The notes below the pieces were generated by a model. That model saw only the letters and a list, made by a program, of their open reading frames with translations, was not told the origin of the DNA and searched no databases. From a virus, in the IMG/VR virus record IMGVR_UViG_3300047667_001127, positions 1 through 29,228 of that record: a DNA stretch of 29,228 nt; one strand, given 5' to 3'. Made by a program: the position numbers and the translations under genes. Positions 8,374 through 17,800 of the stretch are shown piece after piece (within the stretch, counting starts at the first letter, position 1; each line of letters starts with the position of its first letter).

Positions 8374-9813
8374 ATGAAAATTATAGGTACAGGTTCATAT
8401 GATGCTAACATTACGACTACTACAAATAGTCTTGCTGCAGCGATTATGACAAGACCAGAAATTGCGGCTCACGTTTCGAATTTTTGGCAAAGTAATTATA
8501 CTGCTTTCTCTTCTCTTTTGGCAAGAAAGAATATGTTGAAAGGCGGTTTAGAAGCTAATTTATCTGAAAAAGATTTCAAGGTAATTGGCAACAAGAAATT
8601 TCAATGGATGGTTGAAGGACTTCCATTTGATAAGTGTGTAATCACAAAAGCTAGTATTCCTGCAGTTGGATTTACTGACTTTGGAACTGATGGTGCTGCG
8701 TTTAAGATTTACTTGAATGCGAACTATTACTCTCCAAATGACAGATTAGGTCTTAATGATGGTGAGACTCAGGTTCAGGTAATGGATATTGATCCATTAC
8801 AGGTTACTGATGACCAGTGGGAATATGTTGTTAAGTTGGCTACAAATCAAGCTGGAGATTCAATTCCTGCAGCTTCGGAAATGTTGGCTCTTAATGCTGA
8901 GGTTGGATTCGCGTTTACTTCTTTCCCAGAAATGAGTGAAACAGGTTATGAGAAAAACAGCTTTCCGGAATGGAGAACTGAATACATGACTATTCAGCGT
9001 ATGCAATACTCAATTTCGGGTTCTGCAGCTAATACTAAAGTCTATTGGGCCGAGCACAATGGAGAAGAAGTATGGTTTACTCGTCAAGAAATGAAGATGA
9101 TGGAAAGATGGGCAATTGCTCGTGAAAACCAAATTCTTTTTGGAATACCTACTATCAATGAAAAGGATGAAGTGTTCTTGAAGGATATGAAAGGCAGAGA
9201 GATTATTTCTGGTTCAGGAGTTGTTAATCAAGGGGAACCTTCTTTGAGATATAACTACAACAAGCTTACGATTAAGCACGTTGAGAATATCATGAAGAAC
9301 ATGCAATTGTTGTCTAATGGTGGTGGTGAGATTGAAATTGCTGTTCAAGGTGGACAAACATTTGTATGGGAATTTGCTGAGATTATGCTTGAACGTTACA
9401 AGCTTGCTCCACAAGTATTGTTTACGAATGATGGTGGTGATAGAGGTGTAAATGCAAATTTCAATGTCTATATGATGGGTAACGTTAAGTTAATCGTTTC
9501 TCATAACAAAGGACTTGATGCTGAATGGAGAGCAACTACGAAAGATAATCGTGGAAACTCTAAGAGATCTAAGGATGCTTATTTCTTTGCATTGAATACT
9601 ACTATGGAGAAAAGTAACATCGAGTTAGTTACTTTAGGAAATGGAACTGGAGATCGTTCTTTTGTTAAGAGAATTATTGACGGAATGGAAAGTCCGGGTG
9701 AGGATAAGAAGTACGCTTCTAACTCAGTGGATGGTTTCCAAGTACAGATTCTTTCTGAATCAGGTGTTAAGCTTGATAATGAGTTTGGAATTGGTCAACT
9801 TAGATGTAGATAA
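8374..9813 (+). CDS. Major capsid protein
   Basis: A 479-residue protein with the length and pattern of crAss-like HK97-fold capsid proteins. Familiar stretches include WRTEYMTIQRMQYSISGSA (near residue 200), a following VWFTRQEMKMMERWAIARE helix, a KGREIISGSG loop and LLSNGGGEIEIAVQGGQTF. Codons are smoothly biased, as expected for a highly expressed gene. It is preceded by a run of A directly before the ATG (Bacteroidota-type leader) and is followed by the only strong intrinsic terminator in the window, which would help set its transcript dose. It assembles with the portal and scaffold encoded just upstream. The assignment is from pattern and position, with no search done. Confidence 0.88.
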   Translation: MKIIGTGSYDANITTTTNSLAAAIMTRPEIAAHVSNFWQSNYTAFSSLLARKNMLKGGLEANLSEKDFKVIGNKKFQWMVEGLPFDKCVITKASIPAVGFTDFGTDGAAFKIYLNANYYSPNDRLGLNDGETQVQVMDIDPLQVTDDQWEYVVKLATNQAGDSIPAASEMLALNAEVGFAFTSFPEMSETGYEKNSFPEWRTEYMTIQRMQYSISGSAANTKVYWAEHNGEEVWFTRQEMKMMERWAIARENQILFGIPTINEKDEVFLKDMKGREIISGSGVVNQGEPSLRYNYNKLTIKHVENIMKNMQLLSNGGGEIEIAVQGGQTFVWEFAEIMLERYKLAPQVLFTNDGGDRGVNANFNVYMMGNVKLIVSHNKGLDAEWRATTKDNRGNSKRSKDAYFFALNTTMEKSNIELVTLGNGTGDRSFVKRIIDGMESPGEDKKYASNSVDGFQVQILSESGVKLDNEFGIGQLRCR

Positions 9814-9824
9814 AATCAAAATTT

Positions 9825-9854
9825 GGGAGAGGCAATCGCTTCTCCCATTTTTTT
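9825..9854 (+). terminator. Rho-independent terminator after the capsid gene
   Basis: A nine-pair stem, 9825-9833 (GGGAGAGGC) with 9838-9846 (GCTTCTCCC), contains one G-U pair and a four-base AATC loop. It is followed directly by a seven-T tract at 9848-9854. It lies in the 53-base gap after the major capsid gene, the largest gap in the window. It should end or attenuate transcription so that capsid mRNA exceeds mRNA for the genes downstream; no clear new promoter is visible before 9867. Confidence 0.88.
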
Positions 9855-9866
9855 AAAGAAAAAAAG

Positions 9867-10862
9867 ATGAGAAAAGAATTAGAAAAAAAAGACGAGATTA
9901 TTACACTTAAAGCAAGAACGCTTAAGTATAAGAAAGCACCAGTTTATGTATGCCCTATGATAATAGATTCTAGTGGTAAAATGAATGATGGTTTAGATAC
10001 ACCTGCTTTAAAGGAATATATTCGAGACGAAAATCACAAAAAAGAAATTCGTTTAGCTTTTCCATTAGATGAAGAATTATCTTTTCCTATAAAAGATTCG
10101 GATAGCTTTAACGTAAATAATAATCACGATTTAGGCCTATTAGGTTTGGTATTAACAGATCCTTCTGTTGCCCACTCAAAATCAACTGTTAGACCGAGAC
10201 ATAGATTTTACATTAACAGAAAAGAAGCTGAATCTAGAGCATCTATATCTGTATTTGCTGATAAAGCAAAAGCGTTGGTTTTAGTTAATCAGATATCTGA
10301 TACTGCTACTGACGAATCTATTAGAGATACTTGTAGAATTATAAATTTAGTTCCTGATGTTTCGGCTTTAAGCTTAACGAAATGTTTAGAAATGTTATTT
10401 GAATATGCTGAGAAGAATCCTAAGAAGTTTATTACTAGATACAATGATCCTTATGCGGTTCATAAGGCTTTCATTGCAAGGTTAATAGAAGGAAATCTTA
10501 TTACTAAGCGTGTAAATGGTTATGTAAATAGTGAAAACTATTTAGTTGCTATTGATGAGCCATCTTTTATACGTTACATTTTAGATGGTGAAAACGCTCA
10601 GATTGTAGATGAATGGGCAGTTGGTGTTGGTTATGAAATAAAGCCAAAGGTTAAGCTTCCTAATGGTAAATTTGAATCTTCTGCTGGTGAAGCTGGTAAA
10701 GGGAATAATCTTTTATCAAAAGACATTCATCATGGTAAGGCATCCTCAGCGATTAAAGAAATGAATGATAAAGGGCAGATTAATTCATACGTTATAGGTG
10801 AGACACGAGATAGTGTTATTGCTGCTGCCAATAAACAAATAGAAGCTATTACACCTTCTTAA
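9867..10862 (+). CDS. Virion structural protein candidate (331 aa), downstream of capsid
   Basis: A 331-residue soluble protein with a basic N-terminus (MRKELEKKDE) and a helix-rich body that includes FEYAEKNPKKFI and a WAVGVGYEIK strand. No signal peptide, membrane segment or enzymatic motif is seen. It is the first gene after the capsid terminator. In crAss-like genomes the genes between the capsid gene and the ring proteins encode auxiliary head or connector proteins, so a structural or head-assembly role is inferred from place only. The gene has an AAAAAAG leader instead of a Shine-Dalgarno sequence. No family recognised. Confidence 0.6.
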   Translation: MRKELEKKDEIITLKARTLKYKKAPVYVCPMIIDSSGKMNDGLDTPALKEYIRDENHKKEIRLAFPLDEELSFPIKDSDSFNVNNNHDLGLLGLVLTDPSVAHSKSTVRPRHRFYINRKEAESRASISVFADKAKALVLVNQISDTATDESIRDTCRIINLVPDVSALSLTKCLEMLFEYAEKNPKKFITRYNDPYAVHKAFIARLIEGNLITKRVNGYVNSENYLVAIDEPSFIRYILDGENAQIVDEWAVGVGYEIKPKVKLPNGKFESSAGEAGKGNNLLSKDIHHGKASSAIKEMNDKGQINSYVIGETRDSVIAAANKQIEAITPS

Positions 10863-10872
10863 ACACTTAGAT

Positions 10873-11574
10873 ATGTATTTACCTCGTCTTACCTCGGAAA
10901 TGTATAAATACTCACTTGAATTGCTTCAGGCAGAGGAAACTATTTCTTTTAATACAAAGGAATTTTTGACTTTACTGATGCCTAACACAGTAGGTTATAT
11001 TAATTTTCGAGCAGACGAGTATGAGTACAGTCAAAAATCCATTGATGACTTAAGAAAAATCATTAAGTACACAACGATCTATAATACCGGCAAGAATACT
11101 CCTGGCGAAGAAGTATTTCTTTTACCCGTAGAAGACGTTAGCCCGCATGGTTATATGCGATTATTGAACATTCAGGTCAAGATGGATTATAAGAACTCTA
11201 GTTGTTTTCCAGATGGAATAGGTAAATTAACAGATGCTACAAAGCTTAATGCTGATGAGGAAACTCGTTTAGCTAGAAATCCTTATCGTAGACCAAGAGT
11301 AGATGGCGTTCAGCCAAATATTTACTATGATAGTATAGGGGATGCAATTACAATTCGAACAGACTCGGATTCCGTAGCCAAAGAAGTAAAAATTAAGCAC
11401 TTTGTATATCCACAGGAGATGTCCTTTGTACCTGATTCGGTCAGTGAGTTGAGTATTGATGCTAATATTGCTATATGTAAGCAATTAGTTACTCAGTATT
11501 TAGGTGTTACTGAAAGTCCTAGGTATCCACAGAATGTTCAAATGGATATGAAAGAGCAAAATGACAATGTTTAA
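10873..11574 (+). CDS. Connector/structural protein candidate (233 aa)
   Basis: A 233-residue protein with a helical N-terminal third (SEMYKYSLELLQAEE, then KSIDDLRKIIKYT) and a strand-rich body containing EEVFLLPVEDVSP and NPYRRPRVDG. The fold type and the tract ITIRTDSDSVAKEVKIKHFVYP look like a structural virion protein. It ends with a helix (NIAICKQLVTQYLG) and a polar tail. Its place between capsid and ring-protein genes suggests a head-tail connector or portal-capsid adaptor. No enzyme motif or membrane segment is present. Identity beyond that is not supported by what can be seen. Confidence 0.6.
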   Translation: MYLPRLTSEMYKYSLELLQAEETISFNTKEFLTLLMPNTVGYINFRADEYEYSQKSIDDLRKIIKYTTIYNTGKNTPGEEVFLLPVEDVSPHGYMRLLNIQVKMDYKNSSCFPDGIGKLTDATKLNADEETRLARNPYRRPRVDGVQPNIYYDSIGDAITIRTDSDSVAKEVKIKHFVYPQEMSFVPDSVSELSIDANIAICKQLVTQYLGVTESPRYPQNVQMDMKEQNDNV

Positions 11575-11584
11575 ATAAATTATT

Positions 11585-12427
11585 ATGTTAAAAAGACCTA
11601 GTGAAAAGTATTTAGTCAATACGGCTAATACTAAAGAGATAGTAATGATTGATGCTGCTGGAGCAGAGATTCCTCTTTTGGCTAATTACGGTAATACTGT
11701 AAAGGTATCTATGCCAAGATTGGGAATTGAGTTTCTTGTTGCTAATATGATTGTATCAACTCGTGAATGTAAAGCTGCCGGAACTGCAGGTGTAGTAGAA
11801 GTTGCTGTTGTAGTAGATGCTGCTCCATGTGCTTCTTGTCCTTTTGAGTGGGCTTTGAGAGTTACTTTTGGAAAGACTTCTTATAGAATTCTTGACATTA
11901 CTGATGGACGCTACAAGGACACTTACTTGAATTATGTGAGTGAAAGTTCTACTGTTCCTCTTGCTTCTACAATTGCTACTAACGTCGTTGCTTCTGTTAC
12001 GGCTGACAAGGCTTGTATAGCGAATGGTGTTACTGCTGCAGTTAAAGCTGGTGGTGGAAATGAGCATATCATTGTATTGACTGGAACAGACTTACAACCA
12101 TTTTCTGCTTATGTAGCTGTTGGTTTGGGTTCTGCTACTGTTACTACTGCGTTTAATGCAGCTACGTTGCAAGATGACGATATGAAGCGTTTGTTTCCTA
12201 TTGGACATGCTGATTATGGTTCAGCTAAACAGTTCCCGCAAGATGGAGAGTCTTATTGTAAGTACACGTTACAACTTGGTTTAGGCCAAACTCGTGACTT
12301 GGCACATTCAATGGGTCATGTAAATGTTGAAGGAAACTTTAATTTTTATATTAAGGATAATACTGGAAATAGAACTGCTGTTGATGAGAAGTTAGCTGCT
12401 ATTTCTGCTTATACTGCTTTAGTATAA
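11585..12427 (+). CDS. Ala/Val/Thr-rich virion structural protein candidate
   Basis: A 280-residue protein dominated by Ala, Val, Thr and Gly, with alternating hydrophobic patterns that predict mostly beta strands (VVEVAVVVDAA, YVAVGLGSATVTTAF). Codon choice is strongly biased to T-ending codons such as GCT and GTT, resembling that of the capsid gene and suggesting high expression. Cysteines C82 and C85 form a CxxC (PCASCPF) with C62 nearby. A decoration, auxiliary capsid or tail protein is plausible; no specific family is recognised. Its stop overlaps the next start as TAATG. Confidence 0.6.
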   Translation: MLKRPSEKYLVNTANTKEIVMIDAAGAEIPLLANYGNTVKVSMPRLGIEFLVANMIVSTRECKAAGTAGVVEVAVVVDAAPCASCPFEWALRVTFGKTSYRILDITDGRYKDTYLNYVSESSTVPLASTIATNVVASVTADKACIANGVTAAVKAGGGNEHIIVLTGTDLQPFSAYVAVGLGSATVTTAFNAATLQDDDMKRLFPIGHADYGSAKQFPQDGESYCKYTLQLGLGQTRDLAHSMGHVNVEGNFNFYIKDNTGNRTAVDEKLAAISAYTALV

Positions 12428-12759
12428 TGGCTATAAGCTACTTAGAATCATTGTTAATAGTTGTGGGGGTCTGTTTGGGCCTCCGCACTATTACTGATGA
12501 TGGTATGATTGGTTCACCAATAAGAATGTGGGCAATTACTTTACCAGAATGGATTGGAAAGCCTTTGATTACTTGCGTTACTTGTATGTCTTCTTTATGG
12601 GGAACAATTGTTTTCTTTTCTATTTACTACAATGTGTTTGTATTCAATTTTAAATCGATCACATTTTGGTTTTCAATTTGTATAATTTCAGCTTACTTAA
12701 ATACTGTTGGTTGGAGTTTATTAAATTTACTATTTAAGTATTCAAAAACGACTAGGTAA
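12427..12759 (+). CDS. Small membrane protein with CxxC motif
   Basis: A 110-residue protein with three hydrophobic segments (about residues 6-20, 55-73 and 78-101). The motif C50-V-T-C53-M-S-S-L-W58-G precedes the second segment. A CxxC followed by a conserved Trp at a membrane entry recalls DUF1360-type small membrane proteins, but this is a pattern match only. It is odd among soluble connector genes, since nothing else between capsid and muzzle has membrane segments. Possible roles are membrane association during assembly, superinfection effects or lysis; none is shown. It has TAATG overlaps on both sides, so it is tightly coupled to its neighbours. Confidence 0.65.
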   Translation: MAISYLESLLIVVGVCLGLRTITDDGMIGSPIRMWAITLPEWIGKPLITCVTCMSSLWGTIVFFSIYYNVFVFNFKSITFWFSICIISAYLNTVGWSLLNLLFKYSKTTR

Positions 12760-13379
12760 TGAAAACTCTTGCTCAGATAGGATATGACATTTTAGAGATG
12801 GTAACAAATTATCGGATAACTGATGATGAGCGAGTTCCTATTGAATTGATTTACGAGAAGATACACGACGAGAGAGCGAAGATGCTGGAGGATTATGTAA
12901 AGAAGCATAGTAACATACCACCTGACCTTTATTGTCCTTTAAAGTGCGTAAATATAGAGTGTAGAGATATTGAGTGCAACGGTATTAAGACTGGTGATAA
13001 AGAGTATTATGCAGTTCTTGAAAACCTTGATTTAACTGTTAACGAATATGCTATTAAGTTTTTAGGGACTATTGATAGAAAAATATCTTTTAGGAAAATG
13101 AATTTTAAAGGTGCTATGGGACCTGGAACTAAGAATAAGCCTTCTTATATGATATTAGATTCAGTTAATGTTATTTTAGGTGAACATTTACCTACCGAGG
13201 GAATGAAGCAAATAGGAGTAATTTATATGTGCGACATGAGTAAATCGTGTGATGCTGACCAGCCATATCCAATTAAAAGAAGTTGGGTTGCTAGAATACA
13301 AAAGAATGTTTTTAATTCTGTTATAGCCCCATCAAGAATCAAAAGAGACGAGAAACTAAATACAACAGATGATGTCTAG
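12759..13379 (+). CDS. Head-tail connector/ring protein candidate (206 aa)
   Basis: A 206-residue protein whose N-terminus, TDDERVPIELIYEKIHDERAK (about residues 22-42), is a helical signature I associate with adaptor proteins of Bacteroidota podoviruses, where DER is followed by a helix ending in the H-x-x-R-A type sequence. The middle is strand-rich with four closely spaced cysteines (YCPLKCVNIECRDIEC). The C-terminus is basic. Its position four genes before the muzzle suggests a connector between portal and tail. The stop is TAG and overlaps the next gene by 11 bases. Confidence 0.6.
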   Translation: MKTLAQIGYDILEMVTNYRITDDERVPIELIYEKIHDERAKMLEDYVKKHSNIPPDLYCPLKCVNIECRDIECNGIKTGDKEYYAVLENLDLTVNEYAIKFLGTIDRKISFRKMNFKGAMGPGTKNKPSYMILDSVNVILGEHLPTEGMKQIGVIYMCDMSKSCDADQPYPIKRSWVARIQKNVFNSVIAPSRIKRDEKLNTTDDV

Positions 13380-13812
13380 TAAAGCAATAACATACGTGGT
13401 TATGTCAATAACCCAAATGATTAATGAGCACCGGTATAAGAAAGGCGAAAGCTTTGTCTATTTAGGTAGTGAGGTTATTTCAGTTTGGTGTAAATGTGGG
13501 AGTTTTAAAGATAAGGTTCATTACAAATTTACCGTTGGTAAGGAGCGTAATTTTAATGGTGTTGAATTTGTTGAGACTCAATTTGCTTATTTAGAAGATA
13601 GAGAATCTGCTCTTCCGATTGAAGGTAATTACGATACTTTCAATAGAGATGATTTCACTAGAAATAATGCGAGTATAAAGCCAAGAAAAGCTATTGGAGA
13701 TTTTTTTGATCGCTCACATGATAGGGCAATTGCGAAAGGTGATTACAGTAAGATTAGGAATAATCCTGATGCTGACCAGATTGCAAAAGACGCTCAAATT
13801 GTAAGAATGTAA
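13369..13812 (+). CDS. Hypothetical structural-module protein (147 aa)
   Basis: A 147-residue basic protein starting at the first of two adjacent ATGs (13369, 13372) inside the end of the previous gene. The middle has strands around SVWCKCGSFKDKVHYKF and a charged, likely flexible C-terminal half with RDDFTRNN and FFDRSHDRAIAK. No signal peptide, membrane segment or catalytic motif is seen. It is linked to the next gene by TAATG. By place it belongs to the neck/connector set. Function not recognised. Confidence 0.55.
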   Translation: MMSSKAITYVVMSITQMINEHRYKKGESFVYLGSEVISVWCKCGSFKDKVHYKFTVGKERNFNGVEFVETQFAYLEDRESALPIEGNYDTFNRDDFTRNNASIKPRKAIGDFFDRSHDRAIAKGDYSKIRNNPDADQIAKDAQIVRM

Positions 13813-14285
13813 TGGTTTTAACAAATAGAAAAAATGATGGGTTGTGTTCTGAATTGGATTTAGATTCAGCTGCTGACTTGCTCTATTCTACCCCAAATGC
13901 TTCAAGGTATTCTTCGTGGGCTCAAATGCTCGAAATGCCTGAAGAAAAAGAAGAAGAGGCTAAAGAAATGGCTAAAGAGTTTTTTAAGATTTTTATGAAA
14001 GAAGCTGCTCTTGAAATGATTGATTTTTCTGCTCGTTTGAATCTCTTAGCTTATACTCGTAGATTTTCTTTTTTAGAGTTAAGATTTATGCCTCAGTCAT
14101 TTGGAAGTATATTAAAGTCGGGCCGAAAGGCTTTTTGTTATTTCTACGGGAGCTACTTTGTAAAACGAAATTATCATAAGCTGTTAATTGATTATGTTCC
14201 TGTAGTTAAATTTGACATTGAATTACAGCGTCATTTAAACAAAAAAATAAAAAATGGAACAATCTACCCTATACACACTCTCTAA
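13812..14285 (+). CDS. Hypothetical connector protein (157 aa)
   Basis: A 157-residue protein with a polar N-terminus, a charged helix (EEKEEEAKEMAKEFFKIF, about residues 43-60) and a basic, aromatic C-terminal half with RFMPQSFGSILKSG and YFVKRNYHKLLIDYVP. It ends in LQRHLNKKIKNGTIYPIHTL-type sequence, a pattern I associate with small neck proteins of crAss-like phages. Its last 32 bases overlap the start of the ring-protein gene, which is longer than elsewhere in the window apart from terL/portal. A neck or ring-associated role is likely by context. Confidence 0.55.
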   Translation: MVLTNRKNDGLCSELDLDSAADLLYSTPNASRYSSWAQMLEMPEEKEEEAKEMAKEFFKIFMKEAALEMIDFSARLNLLAYTRRFSFLELRFMPQSFGSILKSGRKAFCYFYGSYFVKRNYHKLLIDYVPVVKFDIELQRHLNKKIKNGTIYPIHTL

Positions 14286-14856
14286 TGTCTTAAATCTATT
14301 TCAAATAAGAAACAAAGACATTAATGTTGACGAGTACGATTTATTAGATATCGCATATGATATGTATCGTCAAATTGCGGATTTAACTGTTTTGCCCTAT
14401 GGTGAGGGAATTGAATTAAAAGTTGATGAAAATCGCAATGCAATCCTACCTTGTAATGTTTATAAAGTCGACCAGGTATTTCGAAATAATGCTCAGTTAG
14501 ATCCTAAGCATTTCTTTATTCGGGAGACTCGAATTGGAATTAATCTAAAAAAAGAGAACGTAGGAACTATTACTGCTGACTTGTACTTTATTCCTGTTGA
14601 TGAAGATGGTAATCCAGAGATTGATAGGGAGATGGGTGAATGTATCTATTGGACTTATATGTATTATCAAATACTTCCTAAGTGGACTATCGGGGATATT
14701 AGTGGAGACAAGTTGCAGTATTATGAAAACAAGATGTATAGTTGGCAACGTGCTGCTAGTGGATCTCTACATAAGCAAACTAAGAATCACAGACAGAAAT
14801 TGTGGAAGAACAAGATTAATGTTAATCCTAAAACGCGTTCAATAAGAGGGTTGTAA
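14254..14856 (+). CDS. Ring/tail tubular protein, P22 gp4-like
   Basis: A 200-residue protein with the hallmarks of the crAss-like homologue of P22 gp4 (tail accessory factor, ring protein): a DEYDLLDIAYDMYRQI helix at about residues 26-41, then a short beta region (GIELKVDENRNAILP), and a C-terminal helical, basic tail with WQRAASGSLHKQ. This class docks below the portal and forms the first ring of the short tail. It is directly followed by the stabilization/muzzle gene, the expected neighbour, joined by TAATG. The start at 14254 lies 32 bases inside the previous gene; the next Met (near residue 38) would cut the key helix. Confidence 0.72.
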   Translation: MEQSTLYTLSNVLNLFQIRNKDINVDEYDLLDIAYDMYRQIADLTVLPYGEGIELKVDENRNAILPCNVYKVDQVFRNNAQLDPKHFFIRETRIGINLKKENVGTITADLYFIPVDEDGNPEIDREMGECIYWTYMYYQILPKWTIGDISGDKLQYYENKMYSWQRAASGSLHKQTKNHRQKLWKNKINVNPKTRSIRGL

Positions 14857-17800
14857 TGAGAGAGAAAACTAAAATCAAGAATACGTTTGGTGGTGTTGTT
14901 ACTGATGTTGCTAATTCTGTTGTACCTGCTAATATGGCTGTTGGGATGGAGAATGTTCGGGTTTATTCTCCTGATGGAGATAAATCGTTTATAGCTACTT
15001 ATGTAAAGGGTAGCGAAAAGAAATTTTCGATAACTGAGGGTTATACTCCAATTCGAACTAAGTCTTTTAATGGAGTTTTGTTCATCTTTTCTGTTAAGGT
15101 CATTGACGATTCTTTCGTGACTGAGATAGGTTGTTTTCCTTCTCCTAATTATTATAATCCAATATTAGGTCTTGATACTGGATTTCAAGAAGAGTATTCT
15201 CCTTTAATGAATTACACTGCGGAAAAACGTGCAAGTGAATCGGGTTCATTGGAGCAGGAATTTCGTTCTTCTCAATTCAATATGAATTTAGAGACCAACT
15301 TAGATATTAGTTTCTATGGGGTTCACGATAACACTGTAGATATCTATTTTATGGACCATACTAATCCAATGAGGGTTATTAATAGTGGTTTCGATTTAAG
15401 CGGGAATAAGGTAGCTAAAAGGCTTTATAGTAATTACGATTTTAAAGGTAAGATTAACATGGTTTTATATACCGATAAAATCATGACTGGTCGCGCTACT
15501 GGAAGTAATCCAACTGGAGGTGTTTTAAATAATGGTGTTTATTCTGTTTATGCTAGATATGTTACTGCTCAATATGATCGTACTCAGTTTTTTCTTTTGC
15601 AGAGTGGTATTTATGTCGGAAAGGGAGCGTCAAATGAACTTGCTAACGAATCGATTGAATTTTTAATTAATAACATTGATAAGGATTTTAATAAAATTGA
15701 AATTGGTTTTGTTAGGAAATTCGATAATACGTTTGAGGCGTTTATTGTAAATCAATATTATCGTCTTGGTACTAATAAATCAAATATTACGATTGATATT
15801 ACTGGCCTCAATGTGATAACAGCTATTTCTGAGGATTTTATAAGTTCAATTATAAGTCACGATATTCCTAAAACGGCTACTATATTTAGAAATAGAATAT
15901 GGCCGGCCAACTTAAAGAAATCTGATAATCATAATGATTACTTGAAAAAATTTGCCAGTCTCATACAGCTTAAACCAGAGCGTATGAAGTCCTCTAAGCA
16001 ATCTATTGTAGTGGATGGTTATACGTTAGAAGAACCTTCTATTAACGTTATTGAAGGAACTGACTTTAAAGGCTATTACCATGCGGGAGAAATTTACTGC
16101 GCTGGATTACAATTTCAATTTACATCTGCAAGAGAATCCGATCCTTATCCGTGTAGAGGTGGCGACTTTTTTGATCAATCAAACATAGGTATAGATATTA
16201 ATAATACTGGTATAATAAGATTCCCAAAGAACACAAGTGTATTGACTGATATTACTCAGGCTGCACTTCCATTTAAGTTGAAAATTGATGGGAGTGATCT
16301 TTGGTCTTGGATTAACAGTTCGCTTAATATAGCTGCAAAAAAATGGTTTGAAGCAAATATTCAGTCTATAACAATTGTTCGTGCGGAGAGAAAGCCATTT
16401 AAGATAACGCAAGCAGTCTTATTAAAAGGCTATCATACAGACCATTCAAAAGCATTTTCTTCATATAATCCTAATCCTAATATCAGTGCTGAACAATGGG
16501 AGCAATGGGATAATTATTCTAACAATGAAGTACCTTTAATTAATCTTCCTAATCAAAATTGGAAAACTAGCACGAGTGATGTTCATCATCCGGCTCCTTC
16601 TATTCCTGTAATTAATTCTTCTTTTTCTAGTGTGTATTCATTTCTTAATCGTCCACAAACGCCTTTAGTTGAGGGTTCTTCTGCGGGATTATTTTCTTTT
16701 GATATATGCGCTGGAAAGCAGATAGAAGATAATACAGAAATTTTCATAGATACTTTGTATGAATTTCACGCTATTCCTGATAGTAGTGCAGGCGTTCCTA
16801 GTGATACTTCTCTTCGATTAAAATATGTAAAGGCTTCTTCTACATTTCGTGCTGACTACTCAGCTAGTAAGGTTAACGTTTGGAGTACTCAACGTAAGAA
16901 CAATATGGTTGGGTTTGTTAATCAGGGCGATATGATTGGTTATGAGGATACTCCGAATTTTGTTCAACCAGGAGGCCATTTAGGATATATGCCTGATAAG
17001 GCTGGTACGGTTGTCAATTTTGCAATGGGGTTTAATCCTTTTTTTGCTGTCGGTAGTGCTGGAAGTATTTTCACAGATCCGGGATTAAATACTGCAGTCA
17101 CTGGAGGAGAAAAAGTTGTTACTTCTGGAGCTCATGTTGTAAATGTTTATCCTAGTAATCCAATTTGGATAGATGCTTTTAATTGGTATGTTTTTAAGAA
17201 TGAACGTTTCTATAAAATTTCAGAAGCACTTACTGTTAAAGATTTCGCTACTGATATTCTAATTCGAAATGGAGATTGTTTTTATAATGAAGGTAGCATA
17301 ACTATTTTTGGGAATCCTCAATACGATCCTACGGATGATATTAAAAGCACAATGACTGCTGATGAACAAAGAGGTCGATCAGTCCAAGGAGCGCCTTCGC
17401 ATCCTATATTTAGGCTTGCGTTGAGATTGCGACTTGAAAGTGATTATAATCAGAAGCATTTTTATAGTGGCCCAGCTTCTACTGAACCAGGCATACAAGA
17501 ATCTTATTTATCATCTGCTAGTACACGTGCTCGTCAGAGTTTTAGGTATAATGATGCTTTCAGCGACTTGTTGCCTCTATCGTTTTACTATGGGTATAAT
17601 GGCGAACAGCCTGAGACTTCTTATCAATTACAGACTAGAGTTGCTTATTCAAATAAGACAAACAATTCTTCAATTAGAGATTGGTTTAGGGTATTTGATT
17701 TATCTTCTAAAGAAGACTACTCACATCAGTTTGGCCAGATAAATAGAATCGGTATTGTAAAGGATTTTATGATAATTGTTTTAGATAAAGCTGTATTAAG

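Noticed and set aside
11756-12067. Minus-strand Ser/Asn-rich frame of 103 codons
   Set aside because: Its serine richness follows from the Ala/Val/Thr-rich gene opposite; no independent support.
12453-12486. G-rich/C-rich imperfect inverted repeat early in the CxxC membrane gene
   Set aside because: The stem needs mismatches and no T tract follows; explained by coding sequence.
1651-13379. Stop-codon recoding (TAG or TGA) as seen in some crAss-like phages
   Set aside because: Genes ending at 1653 and 13379 stop in TAG exactly at tight gene boundaries, the upstream fragment stops in TGA, and all long genes read through with the standard code.
14120-14133. GAAA-loop hairpin followed by five T
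   Set aside because: Three G-C and two G-U pairs only, within a coding region (Gly-Arg-Lys-Ala-Phe); too weak for a terminator.
17434-17742. Plus-strand frame of 102 codons within the muzzle gene
   Set aside because: It is an out-of-frame shadow of a long well-supported gene; hydrophobic content arises from frame offset.
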